DNA of 64,000 bases, from NCBI GenBank assembly GCA_963931865.1, contig OZ007506.1, positions 17,064,242-17,128,241 on the forward strand, read 5' to 3'. Below are positions 22,401-33,276 of this stretch, piece by piece (position 1 is the first letter of the stretch; every line of letters starts with the position of its first letter). The translations under genes and the position numbers were made by a program. Source of the DNA: Axinella damicornis (lineage: Eukaryota > Porifera > Demospongiae > Axinellida > Axinellidae). The notes beneath the pieces were generated by a model, which was not told the origin of the DNA, searched no databases, and saw nothing but the letters and a program-made list of their open reading frames with translations.

Positions 22401-25400
22401 ATTTGTCACTTGCAGTAGTTCGTCATAAGTGACAAAAAGCTGGGCAGGGCCTGGGAATGAGGCTATATACCAATACTATACTATACTGGAAACTTTCAAT
22501 GCAGAGTGGGAACCAACGTCCGCCTCATCTCTATAGCTTACCAGTCCTGGGTCACCATCCGATAGAATACCAAACTGTGGAACGTTGTCCCATGTCGCAA
22601 TGAAAAGGTAACTTGGAGAGAAGCTTCTGGCCGAGTAAAAGATATCCCGAAGATGATACCTGGCTCTGGAGAGCAAGGCAGGATCAGTCGTGCTCCGATA
22701 GTAGATACTCCCAAATCGCGCCGTTGAAAAGTGATCCCAGTACGGTGAAATCATTGTAAGTGAATTATAGGGGAATGGCTGAGGACGCTGTTCATGGAAT
22801 GGTCTGTTGAAAGAGAGAACTCCATTTGTGTTGACCTGTGGACAAGAAAATGACATCTTGTGCTACAAAAGCTATAAGATTTGTTGAGAAGGCCCATTAA
22901 ATCGTTCCTTTGCATAGCTGTTTACTTGCTTTGCAAGAAGTGTTCCATGGGTGATTTGTTACCCAATACTTGCACATCGTGATGGGAGTTGTGCATGGCA
23001 CAAAAATGAAAATACAGTGCTGAAATCATGTGCGATGATTGGTACGCATATTCCAAACTAACTCCAAGGATAATATTGGTATTGGGGGGGGGGGGGGGGG
23101 GGGGGGGGATAAAAATATTATTAGGCATTAATACTTTTTCTTATGGTCAGTAGAGAAAAAATGACACTGTTGTACACAGGAGAAACCACATGAAGATAGC
23201 TACAGACTAGACGGGCACCGTAACCATCAGAGCTTCTCCGTATCTACACCACCGTCCGCATACCCGTCCAGTCCGTGGTGGGACCATTTGAAGTTTCGTA
23301 TTCGGCTTTCTCAGCGATTCTCCTGCGTAGAGTAGTACCGGTAGGTGTGGCTTACGCAGGAAATAACGTAATACTCAGAAATTGAAGTGGTCCCACCACG
23401 GACTCGAACAGCGTGTGGACGGTGCAATCACGGAGCAACTTTGACGACACCGGTGCCCGTCCAGTCCTGTATGTACAGCTAGTCTCTCCTGTGGTACTGT
23501 CACTTCTGAACAGCACTAGTGAGAATGTATCTTACGTGTAATGTGGTCTCGTCCCTTGAGAAGAAGCGAAAGCTTGGTGCTAGTGTCAGTGGGGGTGAGG
23601 AGGTCCTCTTGGAGGAGACTATCCCAGGTGGCAGCTTTGCATCACCTGCTTCACTTCCATACGGATAGAGTTGGTCTGCAGTAGGAGATAATGTCTGGTG
23701 AGTGCAGACGTAGGTGCGCAGTACAGCAAGATGTACTATGGGGGGGGGGGGGGGGGGGGGACACTCCAACATCAGCAGTCACAGCTGAAACCGTGCATCT
23801 TGACCCCATATACAAAGGAAGTGGTGGAGTGACTTTTGCTATGCATTCCTCTACACCAAAGTGCAACTGTGCAGGTCAAAGTTTTGACTGGCGGTCGCAG
23901 CTATGTGAGCTACATGTATAGTGACCGGCCCATTATTATTCACCATAGCACTATAGTCATTACAAAGAGAAGGAAATACAGAGACTTCTCAATTTGAAAA
24001 TTCGGTGGACTGAAGGACCATGCACTGGACTGTGCTAGAATACTGGATTGGACTACTTCAGCATCTAAGTTAGCTAGATGATGCACTGCTATACAGCAAT
24101 TTAAGACAGTGAAATATATATTTTGATGGCTAGGTACATTCACTGAGATAGTTACCACATGCTTTCCATATTGTTGCTAACCATCGTGATCCAGGATGAC
24201 AACAACAGTTTGATCAGCAAAGACCGGAGTGTCCGTGCTTGTGAGCCGGACAAGGAACACTTCGTAGGCCTCGTCCATAACCCTGTCATCATGTATAGTT
24301 ATGTTCACACAAGTGCGGTTGCCTCCATTAACGCGGAAGACGATCGGCTCGTGGGCTGCAAGGTAGTCAATGCCAGCTGAGACAGAAGATAGAATCATGG
24401 TATAGAGTCAAAAATACAAGGTCACATTTACCATACAATAACTATAGACAGTGAGAGATGATAGCTGGGATTCGACCTAGTCCGATCCTCTTCCCTCTAA
24501 GCCACTAGGACCTCATTTTCAATTTCTAATTTACATCACTTGCAGTAACCATGTTGCAGGGCATTTGAATCTGAGCTAGTGCATAAATATCCGCAAAATT
24601 CAGGAATGCATCTCACCAAGAGCGCATAAGTAGGTCGCGCCCCCGGCCGGCCCCCCTACTTATGTGCTCTTGATCTCACAGAGGACAATTACCAGTGGGA
24701 GACTGACCGACATGGTGATTCGGGAGCAGGAGATGCATGTACACCAATTAGCAAAGAGTAGCGAACTCAAGGGAAATACTATGGCTACTCACAGCTAGCT
24801 ACCTGCTGAGGCTGTCATGTAGCACTAATATCAGTAGTGTTCTCGTTATTAGGGTGCATAAAGAGATTCATAGTGTTCAGAAACCCTTAGTGAGAACTAA
24901 TATAACAGCAAGTCTCATACTATCACTGACCTTGTGCTGTAACATCCTCCGTTCGCAGTACGGCTGACGCCGTGCGCGCTCCACTCAGAGTCACATTTGT
25001 AACAACACAAATGCTAACGTTCCCTGTGCGTTCATGAACAACTTCCGCGAGCACTTCCTGTTCCAAGCCAACTCCAACTATGTCTATAGAAAGATAAGAA
25101 TACTCCGGCCGGTTAAGTCAGCCTGATCATTACCCAGGCTCATACACAGCCTTTCATCGCTGGCAGTATGGAAAAGCGGGGAGAGCCTGATATCTATATT
25201 ATCTCACATGAGTGACGTAGGGATAGTAAGGGTTTTAATGCGTGTGGGTAGAGTGAAAGCACATACATGTATCTAGCTAGTGGGGGGCATACCCGCAGAC
25301 TCCGGGGGGGGGGGGGGGGGGGTAATGCCCACCAAATGCCCAGGTAATCGTTGAACTGCCTATGTATGTAAGATACACAGCTACAAACTACTCACCTGAA

Positions 25401-28400
25401 TCGATAATGGTGACAGTGTACGTGTCTAGAGGCACGTCAAAAGGTGCATATTTAAGAGTGAGTGCAAGAAGGAGAGTTTCATCCACTTCATCAACACCAT
25501 CCTTCAAAACTGTAACGTCCACGCAGTGGGTTTGATCACTAGCAGAAAACGATATTTCTTTGTTGAGGCTAACAAAGTCAATGCCATCTGTGAAATTGAA
25601 GCGTGCATATTAATACATGGCACAAGATCATAACGGCTCATACTACACTGCTAGGGATAGGAAGCAATTTCACTTTGAGGGGGCTGACCCACTTGAGCCT
25701 TATTAAATTTACGTATTGCATGATTGTGACTATAATTGAACGTTGAACAACTACATAGCTACGTCAGACAATGACACACTTTAATTGTTGTTGATTCTGA
25801 AGACCTGCTCTTCAAGCAACAGGCTTCAGTACCATCAAGCGTCTTAGGAAGAGTTGGATGTTTGTTGGAAGTAGCTTGGAGGGGCTAAAATATTGTGGGG
25901 CAATAGCTCCCCACCCTCCCCAGTTCCTGCGCCTATGGGTTTTGACAAAGTCCACTTGCATTCTTTAACATGAGGCATTCTCTTGATACTGACTTCTAGT
26001 TTGTGTAGCCTTGTTGCCAGGCGCTCGGTAATTGGGGAGAAGAGTGCCTGGTATCCACTGTTTGCACACGCATGGCTCCCAGGTTATTGTTGGGAACTTG
26101 GCTATAGTTTGTGGTTTCCCGATGCGGATATGAACTATTTGAGTGGAAAGTTGAGAACTGTTATGTAACTCATTTAGTGCTGTGATATTGCTCCTGGAAT
26201 CAACACTGATTATTGGGGGTCAAATAATTGCCGATTATTGTGGATTGAATAATTGCCAATTATCCAATTATTGGGTGGAGAAATATGTTGTATGTCCTGT
26301 TACTTGTTATAATTTATGTTTTGCTACAAGTTTGAAGTGCTAAACTGACAATTTTATGTTCGCTTTATTGTGCTCACCAATAATTGATATCTCGATTTTA
26401 CCTCCAATAATTGGGTTAAGATCTCTACATCGATCAATTATTCAATATATTGGTTATTGGTCACAGCTCTAAACTCATTACAACCTTTCACGGTGTTGGG
26501 TACAGTGGAAATGGTCACAGTGAAAGGGGTGAATTCCTCCGCCAGTTTGCCAGAAACAGCACAAACAGTCACAGTTCCCTCGTCTTCAGAGACACGGGAT
26601 GAATTTCCAATGAATTTGATGTCCGGTACCTCTGAGATTCCTGTAGGAAGGCAGTGCATAAGCATATAAGTAAGAGACATGGCCATAGCCTATATGCACA
26701 CACCATGTGTGCAACAGGACGTGTAGATGGTATGAACAGATGAAAGCACTTTCACTTTTGACATGTGCTAGCCACCTTTGTGCTGACTTCAACAGTTACA
26801 GTTTAGTATCCAACTCATTGTATTCTCTGTGCACTTTCTCTGAGGCTTCCTTTGCATCTTTGTTCACTTACTGCACTTCTTCCAATAACAAAGGTAGCCT
26901 CATTCCCAGGCCCCACCCAGCTTTTCTTCGCCTGCAGTGCGGAAAAGCGGGGAGAGCCTGGTATGTTTTCTCACGTGAGCATTACGTAATCAACAAATGC
27001 CCAAAATTTCAGAACGAAAAAGCGAAGTTTTGCATTCTGTTCAACCAACTACACGTTCAACGCTTGGTGAGTATAACAGCTGCCCCCTGCTAGCTAAATA
27101 CGTGTGGTAAGTTACCTCATACCTTTGCTCTTCTTGCTGTTCTGAGCCCCAGTTCGCCCACGTTCAATTAAGTCCTTTGTAACACCTTTCTACCCTTGAT
27201 GTCATGCACGTGAGGAAACATACCAGGTCCTTCGCGTTCTTTCGTGCAACCGAAAGCGGTGCGCGGGCCTGGGAACGAGGCTATAGCAAAGGGACCAGAG
27301 CAGCTAGAGCATGCTTGGTGCTCAGTTCCTGTTAAAATGAAACTCCACCCACAAAATTACATGGGTGATGTCGTGTAATAATAATTGGCGGAGTTTAAAT
27401 TTGAGGTGTGCTCACAAAATCCACCAATCTGCCAAGTTCAATTCCCCACCAATACAAATGAGAATACAGCTTGACCTTACTGAAACGTGGGAACGCAGAA
27501 TTATCACAGAAGCAGTAGTCATCAGTTGTGGGAATATTGTGTGGAAAGCAAAGGAGAGCTGTTTGTAGTCCATAGACATTATGACCTGTGGAACGATCAG
27601 TCCAAGGTAGCAGCATTGCTTACACAGCACTAAGTAGTGACCTCATTCCCAGACCACATTCCCTCACACAGTGTTAATTGCCAGTAGGGGAGCATGAGAG
27701 CGAGGCTGGTATCTGTGCATGTATTTGATGGTCTTGTGGAGGAGATGTTTGCTGGAGGAATGTAATGTCCGGTCACCGCTATAGACAGGATTTTGTGGCA
27801 CATGGGGAATTTAAATACCAGTTTGCAGTGCATTACGTAAGGGTTTAATGCAGTGAGGGCAATCTAGTTAATGGTCGAGGGCGAAATAATGCACGAGCGG
27901 AAGGCGAGTGCATTATCCACCCGTGACTGTTTGCCCGAGTGCACTAAAGCCCGTAATGCACTGCAAACTGGTATCTAAACTACTTAGTGCAACTCACTGA
28001 CCTGAAACAGGCGTCGATCTTTGAGAAGTGTGCATAATCTAGATAATGCACACTTAGTAAAGTGTGCAATAAGCGATTTAATGCTCCATCATGTGATTGA
28101 TTCTGAGACGTCTGATTCATTGAGGGTCATGTGAGTAGCACTAAGTTCACTTTAATAACAAATTGTGGGTACTGACTATACTCCCCCCCCCCCCCCCCCA
28201 ATGAACATAAAAGTTATCCCATGTCAATGCGGAGTGAAGTTAAAGTTCCCTTCGAGCACTAGTCTACCCATTACAGGAAGTAATGGGTAGCGATTGTCTA
28301 TTCTCTAATTGAGCTGCAATATTTTTGCAGCAGGTACAAAACCTGAGATAGGCTTCAGACCAGACCCTCGCGCTTACACGCTCGGTCTGGCTTCGCCAGA

Positions 28401-29908
28401 CTACCTTAAGGTTACTATTATATGCGGGTATTAAATTTAGCGAACTTTAAAAAATCGCCAAATTTTGAACCCGCTAGCAGCATGTGACATCACATACGTG
28501 TGCATTAATTGGAGCGAGTCACAGCAATCTGTGAAGGTAGTTAGCTCTATCTACATGTACAAGGTGAGAGCAAGACCTGAGACATCATTCGGAAAAGCAG
28601 TGAGCCTGTCCTACCTGTTGCACTAGCCTTTACCAGCAGACTGAGCAGCACGGTTGCATGCCTCTTGAATGGATTAGGTGCCAGCAGCTCTGGTGAGTTA
28701 GCTAACAGCTAAAACGCTAAAATTAATATTCGCCAAATCCACTGCACGCCCAATTCACTAAAATTAGTACCTGCAAATAATAATGACCTTAAGGTTACGG
28801 GACCCCCGCGTGGTGGGCGTGGCCAGACAATTTGTTCAAGTCCATTTTTCTCGAACAGAAAGTATGCTAGTGAAATCAAACTTTCTCGACACTAAGCAGG
28901 GATGGTAGACAACATGCAGACTAATCGTCATTACAGTAGCTCACACTGTAGCCGTTGTACGCTGGTTAAATCGGTTCCAGCAACTCCAGTGCGAATACCG
29001 CCAGCAAATCGATTGTACTGCTGGGAGACACGCCATAGGAAGCTCTAGGGCGGGACGTAAGCGTTTTGTGGCTAAGTTGAGCAGTCCTCGAAAGAACGAC
29101 TCTTGAGTGCGAATAACCGCCATCTTGACTCCCCTCTTTGGAATACAGCGTCGTATAACTTCGGAACAGTCATCAGTATTTACAAAAACGCTTCGTCCGG
29201 CCCTTTCTATACAGTTTGTGCCTATTTCAATACGGTCTTCCAAGTCCAGGTCGGATCACACGGCTTTATTTTTGGTGACAAAAAAACTATGAAATGGCAC
29301 TTAATTAAGTATACGGCGCGCGTATCCGCGTGCAGGGATCCCGTAACCTTAAAGTATTCCAGCACATGCAACTGTCTGGCCTACTCATCTGTGGCAAACT
29401 TCAACTATGCAATGAATAAACTATTGTGTGCAATTATCCTGTAACCGGGCTATCTTGCTCACATGATTATAAAACAAACGCAATTAAAACCAGGAAATAC
29501 ATTTTTCAGTACCCACAGCTCCAGCAACTAAATTCCTGTAACCGCAGCTGAGTAGAACAAACTTCCCCTCAAAACCGTCTTCTGCAACTTCGTTAATCAA
29601 TTCAATTAGCTAGCTATCACATATTTAAGCAACTGACATTTAAATCCGACAGCCCGTCCTCCGCTAAAGATGAGAGTGCCTGCTTCGGCGACGGCGGGGT
29701 TGAATATGGGCTCGCAGACATCAGACTGCGAGAACGTGTCACTTGTTGTGGGGAGTCCCGGTTCGCAAGTAAAGTCGATAAAAGGGCACTCAGAGTTGGT
29801 GCGTGGGGACGAGGATGGTGTCGGCGTTGGTACAGGTGGCGAACCCTCCTGCGACATGACGTGGTAGCACAGCATGAGCGGGATAAAGTAGAAGATTGGT
29901 AACTCCAT
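16474..29908 (-). CDS. Type I membrane protein: signal peptide, Cys-rich region, Calx-beta x2, NIDO, Calx-beta, TM, Pro-rich tail
   Basis: Thirteen exons, in coding order: 29908-29638, 27585-27481, 26640-26485, 25587-25396, 25083-24931, 24376-24182, 23675-23536, 22835-22542, 21655-21415, 19345-19202, 18422-18228, 17261-17183, 16612-16474. The phases agree throughout and give 767 residues. Residues 1-20 are a signal peptide (MELPIFYFIPLMLCYHV); 21-125 an unassigned Cys-rich region; 126-241 and 242-357 Calx-beta; 358-582 NIDO; 583-695 Calx-beta; about 700-722 a transmembrane helix (VRIAILLTVVCSVITYA). The tail of about 46 residues has no tyrosine and contains RPPQPLPP. Exon lengths (195, 140, 241, 195) and phases match the kinase gene, so it is a paralogue without the SRCR and kinase. 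It should be a cell-surface adhesion or decoy receptor. Least certain are the donor after 29638 (gtcagt) and the direct joins 18228-17261 and 17183-16612. Confidence 0.82.
17984..18215. mobile_element. Foldback element, copy 1
   Basis: Long imperfect inverted repeats: the left arm starts 'acaggaaaaattacctgtaa' and includes 'gtccgcttgccgttcaagtc'; the right arm includes 'gactcgaacggcaagcggac' and ends 'ggtagttttacctgt'. It stops 12 bp from the splice donor of the exon at 18422-18228 of the minus-strand receptor. A related copy is at 23175-23492. Confidence 0.7.
19543..19889 (+). repeat. Minisatellite, 29-bp unit, about 12 copies, with the AGCCTCGTTCCCAGG core
   Basis: Each unit is 'ccagctgggtagtt' followed by 'agcctcgttcccagg', with a few g/t and c/t variants. 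The second half is the terminal sequence of the AGCCTCG element family found throughout the window, so the array appears to have grown from one end of such an element. It lies in the intron between the NIDO and third Calx-beta exons of the minus-strand receptor. Confidence 0.9.
22363..22464. mobile_element. AGCCTCG-family element, 102 bp
   Basis: Begins agcctcgttcccagg and ends ggcctgggaatgaggct, with an inverted inner pair (tttgtcactt / aagtgacaaa). It is intronic in the minus-strand receptor. A target duplication is not clear. Confidence 0.6.
23084..23108 (+). repeat. Poly-G tract of 25 residues
   Basis: Uninterrupted G run in an intron of the minus-strand receptor. Similar runs are at 23740-23760 and 25304-25322, at 28182-28199 (as C), and at 47868-47890 and 55850-55872. 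Length may be affected by sequencing or assembly. Confidence 0.85.
23175..23492. mobile_element. Foldback element, copy 2
   Basis: The left arm starts 'acaggagaaaccac' and includes 'gtccagtccgtggtgggacc'; the right arm includes 'ggtcccaccacggactcgaa' and ends 'agtctctcctgt'. The inner words 'caatcacggagcaactttga' and 'gtgcccgtcca' are shared with 17984-18215. It lies in an intron of the same gene. Confidence 0.65.
26896..27282. mobile_element. AGCCTCG-family element, 387 bp, with 11-bp flanking duplication
   Basis: Begins agcctcattcccaggc and ends gcctgggaacgaggct. Inner inverted words (ctggtatgttttctcacgtg / cacgtgaggaaacataccag) continue the palindrome. The flanks 'ataacaaaggt' (26885-26895) and 'atagcaaaggg' (27283-27293) match at 9 of 11 positions, consistent with an aged target duplication. 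It is intronic in the minus-strand receptor, between exons 2 and 3. Confidence 0.75.
28793..29348. mobile_element. TTAA-flanked MITE with GGTTACGGG ends, copy 2
   Basis: TTAA at 28789-28792 and 29349-29352; the left end is ggttacgggaccccc and the right end is the reverse complement of ggttacgggatccc. The interior is unrelated or very diverged from the copy at 8252-8862. An open frame of about 100 codons on the minus strand inside it resembles no transposase that I recognise. Confidence 0.65.
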
Positions 29909-30890
29909 CGCAACTTTCAGCGCCGATCCAGCATATGCGCATCGCAGCAGATCTAGAGTTCAAAGTTCAAACATTTCCGGCGTGCGGATACGCGCACCGT
30001 ACACTCCAAATATCCAAAGTTCCCAGAGTGCTAGTGCTAGTGGTGTCCTGCGCACACGCTGACATACATATATTTTGCACCGGAACACAGCAGCACACCA
30101 GAGCTCAGCAGAAGCAAGGAATCACACCAGAACACAAGCATCACAGCAGAACGTAGGATACACAGCAGAATGGAAACAGCATGCAGAAACATAATCATTT
30201 ATATATGCAGAAGCAGCCATTATAGCTATGAGAAATTGGTAACTGTGTGGCACAATAATTGGTGACTCGTGAGTCTCCTTACTGAATTACTGATCCCTGC
30301 CTGCATTCTAAACTTTGGAATCAGAAATTTCTGACCCGCTTGCTGCCTTAGAATTTCAGTCAATAATAATGATCCTTTCATTGCATTTTCAACTTCAGAA
30401 TCAGATAATTCTGATCCATGTATAATCTTCAACCTTCTTTGTCTTCACTTTAGGAGAAGGTCCACTTGCCGCAGTGTCTTCCGGCTGAAACTGCATTGGG
30501 CACACAATAGACTTGCTAAAAGATCATTAGCAACTGCAGCAATGTCACAGTAAACACCTATTATTTCACCTCTTTTTGTGTAAAATTTTCTGATAAGATT
30601 ATTTCTCAGAGAAAATGCAACATCAGTGAATCCACCTGTTAAAGATGTCAATTAGAAATTCGCAATAGAAAATAGAACACATTCATAACTTGGTAACAGT
30701 GTGGCACAATAACTAATTGACGTCTCCCTGGGCTGCAGCGATCCATGCACAGAGCCTGCCTGAGCAGAGGCTCAGCATTAACCTGACTGTTCACAGACGC
30801 TGCTTCACACGGACAGTTTACCTGAAAATAAATTGTTCTGCTCCTCATTGTCACACACACGACATGTGTGCTGACACAAAAAATTTCATC
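29909..30890. other. 5' flank of the minus-strand receptor, then unresolved repeats
   Basis: The region upstream of the start codon at 29908 should hold that gene's promoter; I see no TATA box. About 30076-30180 has loose repetition of 'cacagcagaa' words. The word 'gtgtggcacaataa' with neighbours occurs near 30245 and again near 30697, marking an unresolved dispersed repeat. No gene is supported. Confidence 0.4.
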
Positions 30891-30929
30891 AAATCCCTAG
30901 GCCTGTCCTCTGACATCCCTAACCTCTCC

Positions 30930-31320
30930 TGCATGTGGTGACTCGTTTGCTAGCTAGCTACTATAGCATGCGCAATTATGACGAAGCAAATTGCCTAAAC
31001 AATCAGTTTTACAACAATTTCAATCACTCATATCCTCCATTGTCTACTGTCTCTCAGCTGGTCCACACAATTCTGAGGACTGTCCCCAGTAGTGTGCATG
31101 TGTGCTTTACACTGCACTGAAGATGAAGTTTTGAGTTGATATCAGGGCTTGACTGCAGGAAATCTACTGGACCCAGCTAGGATGTTAAAACAGCATTGTC
31201 CCCGCTCTTTCCCTGAATTATGGAAACTTGCTAGGATTGTCCCAACCCCATCAATGGCAATCCACCATCATCAGGACATTATCGTCCGATTTCTATTCTT
31301 TCACTCCTAAGTGAATTTTC
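30930..31320 (+). pseudogene. Broken fragment of a non-LTR retrotransposon reverse transcriptase
   Basis: Split over frames, the translation shows ANCLNNQFYNNFNHSYPPLS, then CTEDEVL, GLDCRKSTGP, KLARIV and GHYRPISILSLLSE. This is the usual order in the fingers and palm region of LINE reverse transcriptases (LN..F, SGLD..KS.GPD, YRPIS). Frameshifts and stops break it, and no catalytic FADD box is seen. The element is dead; its clade is not determinable from so short a piece. Confidence 0.65.
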
Positions 31321-32157
31321 ACTCCTACATTCCACCATACCACATTCCACATGTGTACGTAACAATGCCCTGGATGATCTAGTTGATCTGCAGTGTTAAT
31401 TTGGACTGTATACTATATTTCATTACACATCGTGTGAAATGAAAAGCGTATATATACAGTAATACCTATAGTGTGTCTGGCTACAAGGGAGAAGTGTGTT
31501 GTTAACTAAATGATGATCGAAACCATTCTTTACACAGCATACAAACTCAAAGGGGCTTCTGAATTATAACTATTAAATGAATAACTAGCCCACACAACTC
31601 CCTGCCCAGTTTGTCTGGCTACCACGCCAATCCAGACAAGGAACTTTGAAGATATGCTTAATTCGTTTGAAGTTTGTACATTAAATTTTGTGAGATAAAA
31701 AAATCATAAACAGCAATCTCTTAGTGTCGCCCACAATGGGCAAAGTATCAATTAATTCTGTACTAGAAGACAAACCATTCACCAACATGAAAGGGGAGTC
31801 ACAAGAAGGCATGATATTTAGGATCATCAACCAATAGGGCAATACAGAACTTCTTGTGTAGGTGTGTGTATATCTTTTGAGTGGAATAACACAATTTCAT
31901 AAATGATTGTTACGTCTGATGTCACAGATGGGGGAACTAGTGAAGGCCATATTACTGGTTTGTGTGCACCTTCCATCTCAGGATCAACAATAGGTATACA
32001 TATGATGACGAAACATACATAATTTCTTGATGCTTGCATTGATCCATCTATTGCACTGAAATTAGTAGTGATCCCAAACAGCCCAAACCAAGCCCTTTAG
32101 CTATAATACTTGTGCTTCTAAATTTCGCTGTATATATACAAGCGCAGTATACGTACA

Positions 32158-32300
32158 TTAGCTCATGCACCAACCGAATAATATTTCAAGTACGTATACA
32201 GATGACTATACATGTATGGATCAGTGCAAGCACTATAATAGTGGCTGAAACGTCATAGCTGTTTCGAAAGAAATGTTTATTTGGTTGGTGCACGAGCTAA
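32158..32300. mobile_element. Short inverted-repeat element (143 bp)
   Basis: The left arm 'ttagctcatgcaccaaccga' and the right arm 'ttggttggtgcacgagctaa' are inverted repeats that extend inward through 'aatatttc / gaaatgtttatt'. No coding. It looks like a MITE; no duplication could be assigned with confidence. Confidence 0.6.
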
Positions 32301-33276
32301 AATATACTGGGCATGGATACACCCAACCACATGTACACAGGACTTTATAGGTTATATAAGCAGTTGCCATGCACTGCATTTTTCAGTTGCCATGCACTGA
32401 ATTGTTTGGTAGTGTACACGTTCGTTACCGTAATTTTATCCGCTTTCCTCAGTATTTGTAAATTTCGCGCAACAATTTTTCGCGTTTAGTGGCATTAATT
32501 TGCCAAAATATTTTAACAACGAAAATATCCCAATATACGGTAATATGGAATGAAGGGTGGAACATTGGTAATTACCTACAATTGCAAGCCATGTTATTAT
32601 TTATGTTCTCCACTTTCTATTTTTGAGCTAATGTGCTGAATATTTCCTTGGCTATATTTGTACATTGTGAACTATATTAGTGTGATTTTGATTTGTGAGA
32701 TTCTAGTGCAACAGCTTGCATGATTCACAAGGAGTTCTGCATGGACTAGTTACACAATTAAAATATTCAGAAACCGTTAATAACAGTCTGTCCACTATTC
32801 ACCACAATCTAATTAGTACACCAAATAAAGCTATTGCATGCTGTTGCCTTTACTTAGCCCTGGTAGCTAGACGCAAATAGGTGCACCGTTTGCCTTACCT
32901 GTGGAATGAGTAGGTGTAGTTAATTGATCGGACAATTACATTTCTAGAACTAAGGAGTTTAGTGTTGACTAGAGCTGTGATTTGAGAATCCTTCCTTCAT
33001 CCTTTGATCTAGAGCTTGTGAGTGCCTTTGGTTGCAATTTCTTATTAAGTGTGTGCAAACATGATACTGCAGTATCACATTTGCATGAGCCGACTGAAAC
33101 TTAGTGTTTTGGCACACCCAATGTGGGCTATGATATAGGTAACTGCAAAACACCAAGTCATCTGTTACGTCATTAACAAGATATAAGGTTACAATGACAT
33201 TACAACAGACATAATTATAGACACATTGAACTTGGTACGGATTACGTTGCTTAGTGTTCCCAACGAATGAAGTTAA

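Noticed and set aside
28941..29243. 100-codon minus-strand open frame
   Set aside because: Lies inside a TTAA-flanked MITE, with no recognisable domain and no start or splice context for the receptor gene.
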